Assembly (NCBI GenBank): GCA_035286595.1 | Contig: DATEDA010000033.1 | Span: 1 to 52,357, forward strand | DNA length: 52,357 bases | Direction of reading: 5' to 3' | Source of the DNA: DATEDA01 sp035286595 | Lineage (GTDB): Bacteria > Pseudomonadota > Gammaproteobacteria > Burkholderiales > SG8-39 | In this document: positions 18,156 to 26,265 of the stretch, piece after piece | Layout: each line of letters starts with the position of its first letter | Numbering within the stretch: position 1 is the first letter of the stretch | Program-made: the position numbers and the translations under genes | The notes under the pieces: model-generated | The model's input: only the letters and a program-made list of their open reading frames with translations | What the model was told of the DNA's origin: nothing | Databases searched by the model: none

Positions 18156-18219
18156 GACGACCTCGTGGCGGCGGGCGCTTCCGGGAATGTGACAGCGGCA
18201 ACTTTAGCGCGGTTCGGCC

Positions 18220-19032
18220 CTACTGGCTCGCGGTGATCCCGCCGTCGACGTACAGCACCTGCCCGGTGACGAAGTCCGACGCCGGCGTGGCGAAGAACAC
18301 CGCGGCGCCGACCACGTCGCGCGGCTCGCCGATCCGGCCGAGCGGGATGCGGTCGAGGATCTGGCGCCGGGTGACCTCGTTCTCGACCCAGTGGCGCGCC
18401 ATCTCGGTGACGATCACGGTCGGCGCGATGCCGTTCACCTGAATGCCGTGGGGCGCGAGCTCGACCGCGTGCTGCCGGACGAGCATCACGAGGCCCCCCT
18501 TCGTGGCGCCGTAGGCCGAGTAGCCGCGGCCGCGCAGTCCGAGCCGGGCGCGGACCGAGAGCAGGTGGATCTGCTTCCCGCCGCGCTTCGCGGCGACCTG
18601 ATGCCGTGCCACCGCCTGGCCGAGGAACATCGCGGCCTTGAGGTTCACCGCGTAAACCTCGTCGAAAGCTTCCTCCGTCACCTCGGCGAGCGGCTGCTCG
18701 CGCTGGACCCCGGTGCAGTTGACGAGCAGGTCGACGGTCCGGCACTGCGCCACCACTGCATCTACCGCGCTCCGGATCTCGGGGACCGAGCGGACGTCGA
18801 GCGCCAGGGCGTGGGCCTCGTGCCCGGCGGCGCGGAGCTTCGCCGCAAGGGCGTCCGCATTCTCGCGGCTGCGGCCGGCCACCACCACCCGGGCGCCGTG
18901 CAGCGCGAGCCCCCAGGCGATCGCCTCGCCCAGGCCCCCATACCCGCCGGGTAGGAAGGCGACCTTGCCCTTGAGCCCGAAGAGCCCCGCGAGCTCCCGG
19001 GAATAGTCGGCGGTGGAAGCCACTCGAGCCAT
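18220..19032 (-). CDS. SDR family oxidoreductase, gluconate-dehydrogenase-like
   Basis: 270 residues. It has an N-terminal extension of about 20 residues, then a Rossmann start in which the usual TGxxxGxG reads PGGYGGLGEA. LVNCTG replaces NNAG, and YGATK holds the catalytic Tyr and Lys. IDRIPLGRIGEP and YVDGG at the end resemble gluconate 5-dehydrogenase / 2-deoxygluconate 3-dehydrogenase-type SDRs. The altered glycine motif leaves the key glycines in place, so activity is still likely. It lies 36 bases after another SDR gene and before mmsA. A role in oxidising a sugar acid or cyclitol intermediate is inferred from context only. Confidence 0.87.
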   Translation of the reverse strand: MARVASTADYSRELAGLFGLKGKVAFLPGGYGGLGEAIAWGLALHGARVVVAGRSRENADALAAKLRAAGHEAHALALDVRSVPEIRSAVDAVVAQCRTVDLLVNCTGVQREQPLAEVTEEAFDEVYAVNLKAAMFLGQAVARHQVAAKRGGKQIHLLSVRARLGLRGRGYSAYGATKGGLVMLVRQHAVELAPHGIQVNGIAPTVIVTEMARHWVENEVTRRQILDRIPLGRIGEPRDVVGAAVFFATPASDFVTGQVLYVDGGITASQ

Positions 19033-19068
19033 GACGATCCGCCGGGGACGCCGGTGCGTCTCCGGTCC

Positions 19069-19812
19069 CTAGTCCATCATCAGCCCGCCGTTGAGGTCCA
19101 CGATCTCGCCGGTGATGAATCCGGCGAGCGGCGCGGCGAGGAAGCGCACGACGTGGGCGAACTCCTCCGGCTCGCAGAAGCGGCCGACCGGGATCTGCGC
19201 GAGGAGCGCCTGGCGCTGCGCCTCGGTGAGCTGCTCGGTCACCATCGGCGTCCTGACGTAGGCCGGCGAGATGCCGTTGACGGTCACGCCGTGCGGCGCG
19301 AGCTCGCGCGCGAGCGAGAAGGTGAGCGAGGTGAGCGCGCCCTTCGACACCGAATACGCGGTGCCGGCGGTCAGGCCGCCGGTCTTCGCCGCGAGCGAAC
19401 AGGTGTTGATGATGCGGCCCCACCGGCGGCGCTTCATCTCGGGGATCACGGCGCGCGCGAGGTAGAACGCGCCGTCGAGATTCGCGGCGAGCACCCGGCG
19501 CCATTCCGCGTCGTCGGTGGCCTCGGCCTTGTTGTTCGAGAGGATGCCCGCGTTGTTCACCAGGACGTCGACCGGCCCGAGCTCGGCGACGATGCGCGCG
19601 TGCCCGGCGCGCGCCTTGCCCGGATCGCTGATGTCGAACGCGATCGGGAACGTCCCGTTGCCCAGCTCGCGGGCGCGCGCGTCGTTTGCGCCGGCATTCA
19701 GGTCGACCATGGCGACGCGGCAGCCGTCCTCGAGGAGGAACTTCGTTGTCGCGAAGCCCATCGTCCCGGCGGCGCCGGTGACGAGCGCCACCTTCCCTTC
19801 GAGTGGTTTCAT
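19069..19812 (-). CDS. SDR family oxidoreductase (FabG-like)
   Basis: 247 residues, classical SDR: TGAAGTMG nucleotide motif, DVLVNNAG, catalytic Ser in NTCSLAAK, and YSVSK with the active-site Tyr and Lys. It ends in ITGEIVDLNGGL. ATG start. It lies 63 bases after livH and before a second SDR gene, inside the catabolic arm that also carries the IolC fusion and mmsA. The two SDRs are clearly different enzymes, so at least two oxidation steps on the transported compound are suggested. The substrate cannot be assigned. Confidence 0.88.
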   Translation of the reverse strand: MKPLEGKVALVTGAAGTMGFATTKFLLEDGCRVAMVDLNAGANDARARELGNGTFPIAFDISDPGKARAGHARIVAELGPVDVLVNNAGILSNNKAEATDDAEWRRVLAANLDGAFYLARAVIPEMKRRRWGRIINTCSLAAKTGGLTAGTAYSVSKGALTSLTFSLARELAPHGVTVNGISPAYVRTPMVTEQLTEAQRQALLAQIPVGRFCEPEEFAHVVRFLAAPLAGFITGEIVDLNGGLMMD

Positions 19813-19875
19813 CCAGGCATCCTCACTGCAAGGCGCGAGCGCGAAGGAAGAACTGTACCCGAACCGGTGACCGGA

Positions 19876-20805
19876 TCAGACCTCCAGCACGCTCTTCTTC
19901 CCGAACAGCCCGCGGGCCCGGAAGGTCACGACCGCGATGAAGAGCAGGTACATCGACATCAGCGACCACTCGGAGGCGTAGGCCCCGGTCAGCCCCACCA
20001 CCAGCCCGACCAGCAGCCCCGCGATGACCGCGCCCCAGAGGCTGCCGACGCCGCCGAGCACGATGATCAGGAACGCCGGCACCACGGCGTCCACGCCCAC
20101 GTGCGGCCGGATGCCCCAGATCGGCGCCATGATCACGCCCGCCACCGCGGCGAGCGCGGTGCCGAGGCTGAACACGAACAGCCGCAGCCGCGACAGGTTG
20201 ATGCCGAGCGCCCGCACCATCTCGCTGTCGTGGGCGCCGGCCTTGATCATCGCCCCGTACGGCGTCTTCTCGAGGAAGAGCCAGAGCACGAGGATGGCGA
20301 GGATCGCGAACCCGCTCGCGAAGAACCGGTACTTCGAGTAGATCAGGTCGCCGATCAGGACCGCCCCCGAGATCGACTCGGGCAGCGCGAGCTGCTTCTC
20401 CGTCGATCCCCAGACGACCCGGATCAGCTCTTCGATCACGAGCGCCGCGCCGAACGTGAGCAGCAATCCATACAGCGGGTCGCGCCCGTAGGTGCGCCGC
20501 ATGGCGAGCTCGAGCGCCATCCCGAAGATGCCGACGAAGACCGGGGCGAGGAAGAGCGCGGCGAGGTAGCGGGTGCCGATCGGCAGCGCCAGGTACCAGG
20601 CCTGAAGGTCCGGAAGCAGGCCGAGCTGCGGCGCGACGAAGAAGAGCGCGAAGTACATGCCCAGCGCGAACAGCGAGCCGTGCGCGAGGTTGATCGTCTC
20701 CATCACGCCGACGATCAGCATGAAGCCGAGCGCGATGAGCGCGAAGAGCAGCCCCAGCGTGACGCCGTTGAGGAGATGCGGCAGGAGGTTGATCAGGAAG
20801 TCCAC
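19876..20805 (-). CDS. livH: Branched-chain-type (HAAT) ABC transporter permease LivH
   Basis: 309 residues, about eight hydrophobic helices, inner membrane permease of the HAAT family. The N-terminus LLNGVTLGLLFALIALGFMLI and the EAA-type loop containing GINLSRLRLFVFSLGTALAA are typical of LivH. GTG start with AAGG upstream. It follows the substrate-binding gene across an 86-base gap that holds a strong inverted repeat. Its partner permease LivM and the ATPases are on the other side of the divergent promoter (26266 onward), so the transporter is split between two transcripts. Confidence 0.93.
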   Translation of the reverse strand: MDFLINLLPHLLNGVTLGLLFALIALGFMLIVGVMETINLAHGSLFALGMYFALFFVAPQLGLLPDLQAWYLALPIGTRYLAALFLAPVFVGIFGMALELAMRRTYGRDPLYGLLLTFGAALVIEELIRVVWGSTEKQLALPESISGAVLIGDLIYSKYRFFASGFAILAILVLWLFLEKTPYGAMIKAGAHDSEMVRALGINLSRLRLFVFSLGTALAAVAGVIMAPIWGIRPHVGVDAVVPAFLIIVLGGVGSLWGAVIAGLLVGLVVGLTGAYASEWSLMSMYLLFIAVVTFRARGLFGKKSVLEV

Positions 20806-20816
20806 GAAAAACCTTC

Positions 20817-20884
20817 AACGCGAAGGCGCAAAGACGCAAAGCGACTTCCTTTGCGTCCTTTGCGCCCTTTGCGCCTTTGCGTTT
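20817..20884 (-). repeat. GCAAAGG-unit inverted repeat (large hairpin) between SBP gene and livH
   Basis: Left arm (20817-20841) and right arm (20849-20883) are made of the unit GCAAAGG/C. The right arm has four units and the left about three, with a seven-base loop (CGACTTC). On the minus-strand mRNA it sits just after the SBP stop. A likely effect is 3'-end protection of the SBP message or partial termination before livH (inference). Confidence 0.7.
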
Positions 20885-20891
20885 GCCTTCC

Positions 20892-22226
20892 CTACTGCTC
20901 GTAGGTCGGCGTCGACGCGTACGACTCGAGCTTGCACGCCGCCGGCGCACCCGCGTCCTCGACCTCCTGGGGCGGCACCTGCGCGAGGATCCTGAAGATG
21001 TCGTCCTTCTCGGCCGGCTTGTCGTTGTACCCCGCCATGTAGATCGTCTGCTGGCACTGGTGCGTTGTCGGGTTGATCCACGCGTCGAAGTGCTGCATCC
21101 GGTCGCGCGCCGTCATCTTGCGGCCCTCGAGCTTCTTGATGACCGAGACGTTGTTGGTCGAGCCCGCCTCCTCCACGCAGCGCAGCAGCTCGCGCGTCGC
21201 CACATAGCCGTTGTAGTACACGTTGCCCGGCACCCGGATCGCCATCCCCGGATAGGTCTTCTGGTACGCCGCGACCAGCTCCTTGACCCCCGGCAGGTCG
21301 AGGCGCCAGTACCAGGTCGTGCCGAAGACGCCGAAGATCGCGTCCGGCCCGAGGCCGTAGACGTCCGGCCAGTCCTGTTGGTTGTTGATCCACGCCGGCT
21401 TCTGGTTCATCTTCAGGCTCACGACCTGTTGGCGCAGCGCCTTGATGTCGTCGCCGCCCACCGCGGTCGCCACGACGTCGGGCTTGATCTGCTGCACCTT
21501 GAGCAGATACGACGAGAAGTCGCGCGTGTTCTGCGGCACGAGGAGCTCGTCGACGATCTTGCCGCCGTTGCCCTCGACGAGGGTCCGCATCGCCTTCGAC
21601 GTGTTGTGCCCCCACACGTAGTCGTTGGTGAGCAGCAGCCAGCGGTTGCCGTTCGCCTTCAGCGCGTTCTTGACGATCGCGTGCGCGAAGTTGGTGCCGT
21701 TGCCGTCCCACACGAACTTGACGCGATGGCAGTCCTTGCCCGACTCGGTCGGCGAGCTCGAGTTGGTGTTGAAGTACACGCACCCGTATTTCTGCGCCAC
21801 CTGGCTGATCGCGTTCGCGACCCCCGAGTGCACGCCACCGATGAGGAACGCCGCTTCGTTGCGGGTGATCATCCGCTCGGCCACGCGCGAGCCGGTCGCC
21901 GGCGTCGTTTCGGTGTCGATGTGGATCGCCTCGATCGTCCGGCCGAGGACCCCGCCCTTGGCGTTGAACTCCCGGATCGCCATCATCGCCCCGAGCCGCT
22001 CCATGCTCCCGGAAGCGCCGTACTGCCCGCTCGCGTCCATCGTCAGGCCGATCACGAGGGGCTTCTTCTGCCCCGCCTGCGACCAGACGTGGTTGTGCTT
22101 CCACGGCCCGAAGAAGGGCGCGGCACCCCACGCGCCGGCAGTGGCCGCCGCCATCGCCGACGCCTTCAGGATCTTCCGGCGGGTCTCGTTCGGTTGCGCC
22201 TGATGCTTCTTGACTCGATCGCTCAT
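20892..22226 (-). CDS. HAAT-family ABC transporter substrate-binding protein
   Basis: 444 residues, periplasmic binding protein of the LivJ/amide/urea type (peripla_BP_6). A twin-arginine-like signal is seen: TRRKILKASAMAAATAGAWG. The domain opens with VIGLTMDASGQYGASGSMERLGAMMA (in two parts) and FNAKGGVLGR, typical of the family, and holds WLLLTNDYVWGH and DIKALRQQV. ATG start with AAGGAGGAG. Inverted repeats flank the gene on both sides, which would set its transcript level apart from its neighbours. Catabolic neighbours suggest a polyol, cyclitol or sugar-acid ligand rather than an amino acid; this is inference. Confidence 0.93.
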   Translation of the reverse strand: MSDRVKKHQAQPNETRRKILKASAMAAATAGAWGAAPFFGPWKHNHVWSQAGQKKPLVIGLTMDASGQYGASGSMERLGAMMAIREFNAKGGVLGRTIEAIHIDTETTPATGSRVAERMITRNEAAFLIGGVHSGVANAISQVAQKYGCVYFNTNSSSPTESGKDCHRVKFVWDGNGTNFAHAIVKNALKANGNRWLLLTNDYVWGHNTSKAMRTLVEGNGGKIVDELLVPQNTRDFSSYLLKVQQIKPDVVATAVGGDDIKALRQQVVSLKMNQKPAWINNQQDWPDVYGLGPDAIFGVFGTTWYWRLDLPGVKELVAAYQKTYPGMAIRVPGNVYYNGYVATRELLRCVEEAGSTNNVSVIKKLEGRKMTARDRMQHFDAWINPTTHQCQQTIYMAGYNDKPAEKDDIFRILAQVPPQEVEDAGAPAACKLESYASTPTYEQ

Positions 22227-22246
22227 GGTCTCCTCCTTCGGTGGTT

Positions 22247-22319
22247 CGTCACCCCGGCGAAAGCCGGGGTCCAGGGTGTGTCCGCGCCCGACTGGATCCC
22301 GGCGTTCGCCGGGATGACG
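22247..22319. repeat. REP/MITE-like palindromic element (CGTCA...TGACG)
   Basis: 73 bases bounded by CGTCA and TGACG. It has two internal hairpins, CCCCGGCGAAAGCCGGGG and CCCGGCGTTCGCCGGG, and CCAG / CTGG inner borders. This layout matches the widespread proteobacterial intergenic repeat CGTCATTCCCGCGAAAGCG-type. It fills the gap between the dehydrogenase gene and the SBP gene. No open reading frame. Confidence 0.8.
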
Positions 22320-23219
22320 CTAGCGCTTGATGATCTGGAATCCGTTCAGCTTCTCCTGCGCCTCGATCAGCGACGGGATGAACTTCGCGCCGAAGCCGAG
22401 CTGGCTCGCGGTGAGCAGCGTCGCGTGCACCGTGTCCGCGAGCGGCGTCGCGACCGGCGCCATCTCGGTCATGTGGGTGAAATAGCGCAGGTCCTTCGCT
22501 CCGTTGTCGATCGCGAACAGCAGCCCGGTGAAGTCGCCCGCCAGCGCCTTCGGCACGAGCATCTGGAACATGTTCGAGTTCGCGCCGCCGGCCGAGATCA
22601 GCTTGTAGAGCACCTGGAGGTCGACGCCGACCTTGGCAGCGACGGCGAGCGCCTCGCAGATGACCGCGGCCGTGCCCATCGCGATGAAGTTGTTCACCAG
22701 CTTGATCTTGTGACCGGCGCCCGGGGGTCCGGCGTGGATCACGTTCTCCGCGAAGCACTCGAGCACCGGCTTCAGCCTCGCGAACGTCTCGTCGGTCGCA
22801 CCGACCATCGTGTTCAGCTTGCCGGCCTCGGCCTCGCGCGGGGTGCGCGCGAGCGGGGCGTCGACGAACTCGACGCCCTTGGCCGCGAAGTCGGCGCGGA
22901 TCCGGAGCGTCGAGTCGGGCTCGGCGGTCGAGCAGTCGACGACCGTGGCGCCCTTGCGGCACGACGCGAGCAACCCGCCGTCGCCGTAGACGTTCGCCTC
23001 GACCTGCGGCGTCCCGGTGACGCACAGGAACACGACGTCGGCGCCCTCGGCGAGCGCCTTCACCGACGGCGCCTCCTTGGCGCCGGCGTCGAGGAGGTCC
23101 TGGATGTTCGAGCGGTTGCGGTGCACGAGGAACGCGAGCGGGTGGCCCTTCGCGACCAGGTTCTTCGCCATGCCGTGCCCCATCAGGCCGACCCCGATGA
23201 ATCCGATGCGTTGCTTCAT
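22320..23219 (-). CDS. Beta-hydroxyacid dehydrogenase (3-hydroxyisobutyrate dehydrogenase family)
   Basis: 299 residues. NAD(P)-binding motif GFIGVGLMGHGMAKNL (residues 5-20). The substrate motif reads VDAPLARTP rather than the common DAPVSGG, and the catalytic-Lys motif is PPGAGHKIKLVNNFIAMG. Start ATG 23219 overlaps the stop of the kinase-aldolase gene (ATGA), so the two are coupled. Within the pathway it could interconvert malonate semialdehyde and 3-hydroxypropionate, or act on another C3-C6 hydroxyacid. The RT pair in the substrate motif recalls sulfolactaldehyde reductase YihU (GRTS), but other YihU residues differ. The substrate is open. Confidence 0.9.
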   Translation of the reverse strand: MKQRIGFIGVGLMGHGMAKNLVAKGHPLAFLVHRNRSNIQDLLDAGAKEAPSVKALAEGADVVFLCVTGTPQVEANVYGDGGLLASCRKGATVVDCSTAEPDSTLRIRADFAAKGVEFVDAPLARTPREAEAGKLNTMVGATDETFARLKPVLECFAENVIHAGPPGAGHKIKLVNNFIAMGTAAVICEALAVAAKVGVDLQVLYKLISAGGANSNMFQMLVPKALAGDFTGLLFAIDNGAKDLRYFTHMTEMAPVATPLADTVHATLLTASQLGFGAKFIPSLIEAQEKLNGFQIIKR

Positions 23220-25177
23220 GTCGTCTCCGTTGCTGAGTGAATCGTCCCGTGCGGGGCGCTTGATCGCGCCTCCCTCCAAAGCGCGACCAGGCGCGAATAG
23301 CGCTCGGCCACCTCGTCGATCACCTCCGCGTCGCGCGCCGTGCCGGCGAACCACCGCCGCCCGACCTCCGCGAAGATCGAGCGGCCGACCGCGAAACCCT
23401 TGCAGACCGGGAACCGCGCGGCAGCGGCGAAGCTCGCCTCGAGCACGCGCTCGTCGGCTTCGAGGCCGAGCACGACGACGCCGCGGCAATGCGGGTCGTG
23501 GCGCGCGATCGCCGCGCTGACCGCCGCCCACGCCGCCGGATCGTCGGCGGGCGGCAGCTTCCACCAGTCGGGGCGGACGCCGGCCGCGTAGATCTGCGCG
23601 AGCGACGCCGCGGTCGTGGTCGCATCGACGGTCGCGCCGCGCGGCGGCAGGACCTCGATGAGGAGCTCGTGGAACGTGGCTTCGCACGCCTCCTGCAGCG
23701 CGGCGAGCTTCGCGAGCTGGGCGGCGCGCAGGGCCTCGTCGTCGTGCGGGTGGTGGAACACCAGGCACTTCGCGATGTGCTCGCCGGGCCAGGCGCGGAG
23801 CGCCACCGCGACGTTGTCTCCCGCCTCGAACGCGAGCGGCCGCGAGCCGGGCGCCTCGACCGGTCGCGCGATCCACCAGCCCCGGCCGGTGAGCGCCGGC
23901 AGGACGTCCTCGCCATAGCGGTCGTCGAGGATCACGCCGGCGCCCGGCGAGTCGCCCGCCCCGCGCAGCGCGCCCTCGGCGACGAGCCGTTTGAAGGTCC
24001 GGATGCGCTCGCGCGGCACCCGATGCTCGTCCGCCAGCGCTTCGAGTTGCGCCCGGTGGTCGAAGGCGAGCACCGCGACCGACGGCCAGCGCCGCGTGCG
24101 GGTCGTGACGCGATGCAAATGGTTCAGCTCCGCATCCTCGCGGAGCCGCCGCGTCGGACTCCCGCGCTCGAGGAAGCGAGCCAGCTCTTCCCAGCTCGGG
24201 ATGGCCGGAGCGCAGCCGTGCCGCGAGACGACGAGAGCACCGCACGCATTCGCGTAAGCGGCGCAGCGTTCGAGGGGTTCGTCCCGGAGCCAGCCGCGCA
24301 GGAACCCCGCCATGAACGCGTCCCCCGCGCCGAGGATGTTGTAGACCTCGACCGGGAAACCCGGCCCGACGACGCCCTGCTCCAGCTCGTCCGGGATCGC
24401 GCCGGCGAAGACCACGCAGCCCATGGGCCCGCGCTTCACGACCAGCGTCGCGGCGGTGAGGCTGCGCAGACGCCGCAGCGCCGCGAGCGTGTCGGTCGCG
24501 CCGCCGGCAATGTGGATCTCCTCCTCGGTGCCGACGATCAGGTCGCACTCGCCGACGACGGTCTGGAGATGAGCGCTCACGCGATCGGAGGCGACGAAGC
24601 GCTGCTCGCCAAGCCCGAGCCCGGTGAGCCCCCAGAGCACCGGCCGGTAGTCGATGTCGAGCACGACGCGCGTGCCCGCCTCGCGCGCGTAGCGCGTCGC
24701 GGTGCGACAAGTGTCGTAGGTTTGCCGCGTGGACAGATGCGTTCCCGAGACGAGGAGCGCCCGCGACGACGCGACGAACGCGCGGTCGAAGTCCTCGGGC
24801 GCGATGGCCATGTCGGCGCAGTGGTCGCGATAGAAGAGGAGCGGGAAGGTGTCGCGGTCGCGGATCGCGAGGAACACGAGCGCGGTGAGGCGGCGCGCGT
24901 CGGTCACGACGTGGCTCACGTCGACCCCCTCGGCCGCCAGCGTCTCCCGGACGAACCGGCCGTTGTGCTCGTCGCCGACGCGGGTGAGCATCGCGGGCGC
25001 GAGCCCCAGCCGCGCGCAGCCGACCGCGGTGTTGGCCGGCGATCCGCCCAGGTACTTCGCGAAGCTGAGCATGTCCTCGAGGCGCGCGCCGACCTGCTCG
25101 CCGTACAGGTCGACGGCGGCGCGGCCGACGCAGATCACGTCGAAGCGCCGGCCGCCGGCGCCGGCCGGCGCGCTCAT
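23216..25177 (-). CDS. iolC: Bifunctional 5-dehydro-2-deoxygluconokinase / DUF2090 aldolase
   Basis: 653 residues. The N-terminal half (about 1-340) is a PfkB-family sugar kinase of the IolC type: FDVICVGRAAVDLYGEQ, LGGSPANTAVG and the catalytic NILGAGDAFMAGFLRG (GAGD 283-286). The C-terminal half (about 360-650) is a DUF2090 domain (SVAVLAFDHRAQLE, CLVFHHPHDDEALR, WWKLPP, VVLGLEADERVLEASF), known from IolC fusions and proposed to do the aldolase step (IolJ activity). Together they would phosphorylate 5-keto-2-deoxygluconate and cleave it to DHAP and malonate semialdehyde. The start ATG 25177 overlaps the rpiR stop. iolB, iolD, iolE and iolG are not in this window. Confidence 0.93.
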   Translation of the reverse strand: MSAPAGAGGRRFDVICVGRAAVDLYGEQVGARLEDMLSFAKYLGGSPANTAVGCARLGLAPAMLTRVGDEHNGRFVRETLAAEGVDVSHVVTDARRLTALVFLAIRDRDTFPLLFYRDHCADMAIAPEDFDRAFVASSRALLVSGTHLSTRQTYDTCRTATRYAREAGTRVVLDIDYRPVLWGLTGLGLGEQRFVASDRVSAHLQTVVGECDLIVGTEEEIHIAGGATDTLAALRRLRSLTAATLVVKRGPMGCVVFAGAIPDELEQGVVGPGFPVEVYNILGAGDAFMAGFLRGWLRDEPLERCAAYANACGALVVSRHGCAPAIPSWEELARFLERGSPTRRLREDAELNHLHRVTTRTRRWPSVAVLAFDHRAQLEALADEHRVPRERIRTFKRLVAEGALRGAGDSPGAGVILDDRYGEDVLPALTGRGWWIARPVEAPGSRPLAFEAGDNVAVALRAWPGEHIAKCLVFHHPHDDEALRAAQLAKLAALQEACEATFHELLIEVLPPRGATVDATTTAASLAQIYAAGVRPDWWKLPPADDPAAWAAVSAAIARHDPHCRGVVVLGLEADERVLEASFAAAARFPVCKGFAVGRSIFAEVGRRWFAGTARDAEVIDEVAERYSRLVALWREARSSAPHGTIHSATETT

Positions 25178-26052
25178 CGGACCGCCTCCCGGGCGCCCGC
25201 GGTTCGAGCGCCGTTCCGCTCCGCGAGGTGGTGGCCGACGCTGACGACCAGCGATTGCGCGAGGCACAGCGGCTCGACGAGCGAGCGGAACGCCCGGCCC
25301 GAGTCGTCGCCCAGCTCGAACGCCACCATCGCGGCGCGCACGAGCGGGCTCAGCGGGCCGTCAGTGATCGCGATCACCGGCACCCCACGCGCGTGACACT
25401 CGGCGGCGATGTCGACCGCCTCCGGCGTGTAGTTGCGGAAGCTGACAGCGACCAGGCAGTCCTTGCGGCCGACCAGGCGCGCGAACTCGCGGTTCATGCC
25501 GCCGGCGCCGTCGAGGAGCTGGGTGCGCAGCTCAAGCCGGCTCAGGGCGTAGGCGAGGTACGCGGCGACCGGGAACGAACGGCGCAGGCCGATGAGATAG
25601 ATCGTCTGTGCGCCCGCGAGCACGCGCACCGCGGCGCGGAGGTCGGCGGGGCGGATGCTCTCCTCCAGCTTCTCCAGGCCGTGCATCGAGTCGGCGACGA
25701 AGCCGTGCAGGATCTCGGGCGGCGTCGTGCCGCCCTCCTTCGCCCGCGCGCGGAGGCTCGCAATCCGCTCGCGGTACGAGGCCGCCCGGGTGGACCGCTC
25801 GACGAGATGCGAGCGGAACAGCCGCTGCATCTCCGAGAACCCGGCAAACCCCAGGGCGTTGGCGAACCGGATCAGGCTGGACGGCTGGACGCCGAGGTCG
25901 CCCGCGATCGCCGCGACGGTGCTGAGCGCGAGCTCGTGCGGCCGCTCGAGCGCGAACCGCGCGATGCGCTGCAGCTGCTTGGAGAGCTGCGGGTACTCCC
26001 GCGAGATCGCCTCCTTCAGCGCGTCGTAGTTGGCCGCGCGCTCCGCCGCCAT
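25174..26052 (-). CDS. MurR/RpiR family transcriptional regulator
   Basis: 292 residues. The N-terminal HTH_6 domain (about 1-80; STVAAIAGDLGVQPSSLIRFANALGFAGF) is followed by a SIS sugar-phosphate-binding domain (about 125-265; QTIYLIGLRRSFPVAAYLAYAL, DCLVAVSFRNYTPEAVDIA, VPVIAITD). ATG 26052 has a strong GGAGGG site; the upstream extension to 26181 crosses the promoter and is rejected. It heads the catabolic arm and lies divergent from the livM arm. RpiR proteins of this type regulate inositol operons in several proteobacteria, usually as repressors released by a pathway intermediate. The palindromes in the divergent region are its likely sites. Confidence 0.93.
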   Translation of the reverse strand: MAAERAANYDALKEAISREYPQLSKQLQRIARFALERPHELALSTVAAIAGDLGVQPSSLIRFANALGFAGFSEMQRLFRSHLVERSTRAASYRERIASLRARAKEGGTTPPEILHGFVADSMHGLEKLEESIRPADLRAAVRVLAGAQTIYLIGLRRSFPVAAYLAYALSRLELRTQLLDGAGGMNREFARLVGRKDCLVAVSFRNYTPEAVDIAAECHARGVPVIAITDGPLSPLVRAAMVAFELGDDSGRAFRSLVEPLCLAQSLVVSVGHHLAERNGARTAGAREAVR

Positions 26053-26074
26053 CCACCCTCCTGGCCGCCGTCCG

Positions 26075-26103
26075 ATTAGAACAAATGTTCTTGCACGTTC
26101 CAA
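26075..26103 (-). promoter_or_regulatory. Promoter of the rpiR-iolC catabolic arm
   Basis: Minus-strand -35 TTGGAA (26103-26098), 17-base spacer, -10 TCTAAT (26080-26075). Predicted start is near 26068, just ahead of the ribosome site of rpiR. It overlaps the plus-strand livM promoter. Confidence 0.65.
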
Positions 26104-26112
26104 GAATAGAAC
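26079..26112. promoter_or_regulatory. Candidate RpiR operator: paired GAAC/GTTC palindromes
   Basis: GAAC-AAAT-GTTC (26079-26090, extended to AGAACA/TGTTCT) and GTTC-CAAGAATA-GAAC (26097-26112). A third inverted repeat TTCTTG/CAAGAA at 26088-26106 links them. These sites cover both divergent promoters, so a bound regulator would block both arms. Assignment to the RpiR protein is by position. Confidence 0.6.
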
Positions 26113-26119
26113 GTATATT
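26091..26119 (+). promoter_or_regulatory. Promoter of the livM-livG-livF arm
   Basis: Plus-strand -35 TTGCAC (26091-26096), 17-base spacer, -10 TATATT (26114-26119). It leaves a leader of about 140 bases before livM with no recognised structure apart from GC-rich stem potential near 26137-26146 (CCCCTCGGCCGGGG). Confidence 0.6.
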
Positions 26120-26265
26120 GCTTCCTGTCCAGCCCCTCGGCCGGGGTCGACAGACGGAGGAGGCGCCGCGGTGGCCCGCATCGCGCAGGAGCTGTTGGTG
26201 CAGCCGGGCGCGCCGAGCGCTGAGCAGGGGCCCCGCCTCGCGGGGATGCGACCGCGGAGGCGCGC

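Noticed and set aside
22320..25177. Sulfoquinovose (sulfoglycolysis) gene set
   Set aside because: The kinase is IolC-type fused to DUF2090, MmsA is present, and no sulfoquinovosidase, isomerase or YihT-like aldolase is seen.
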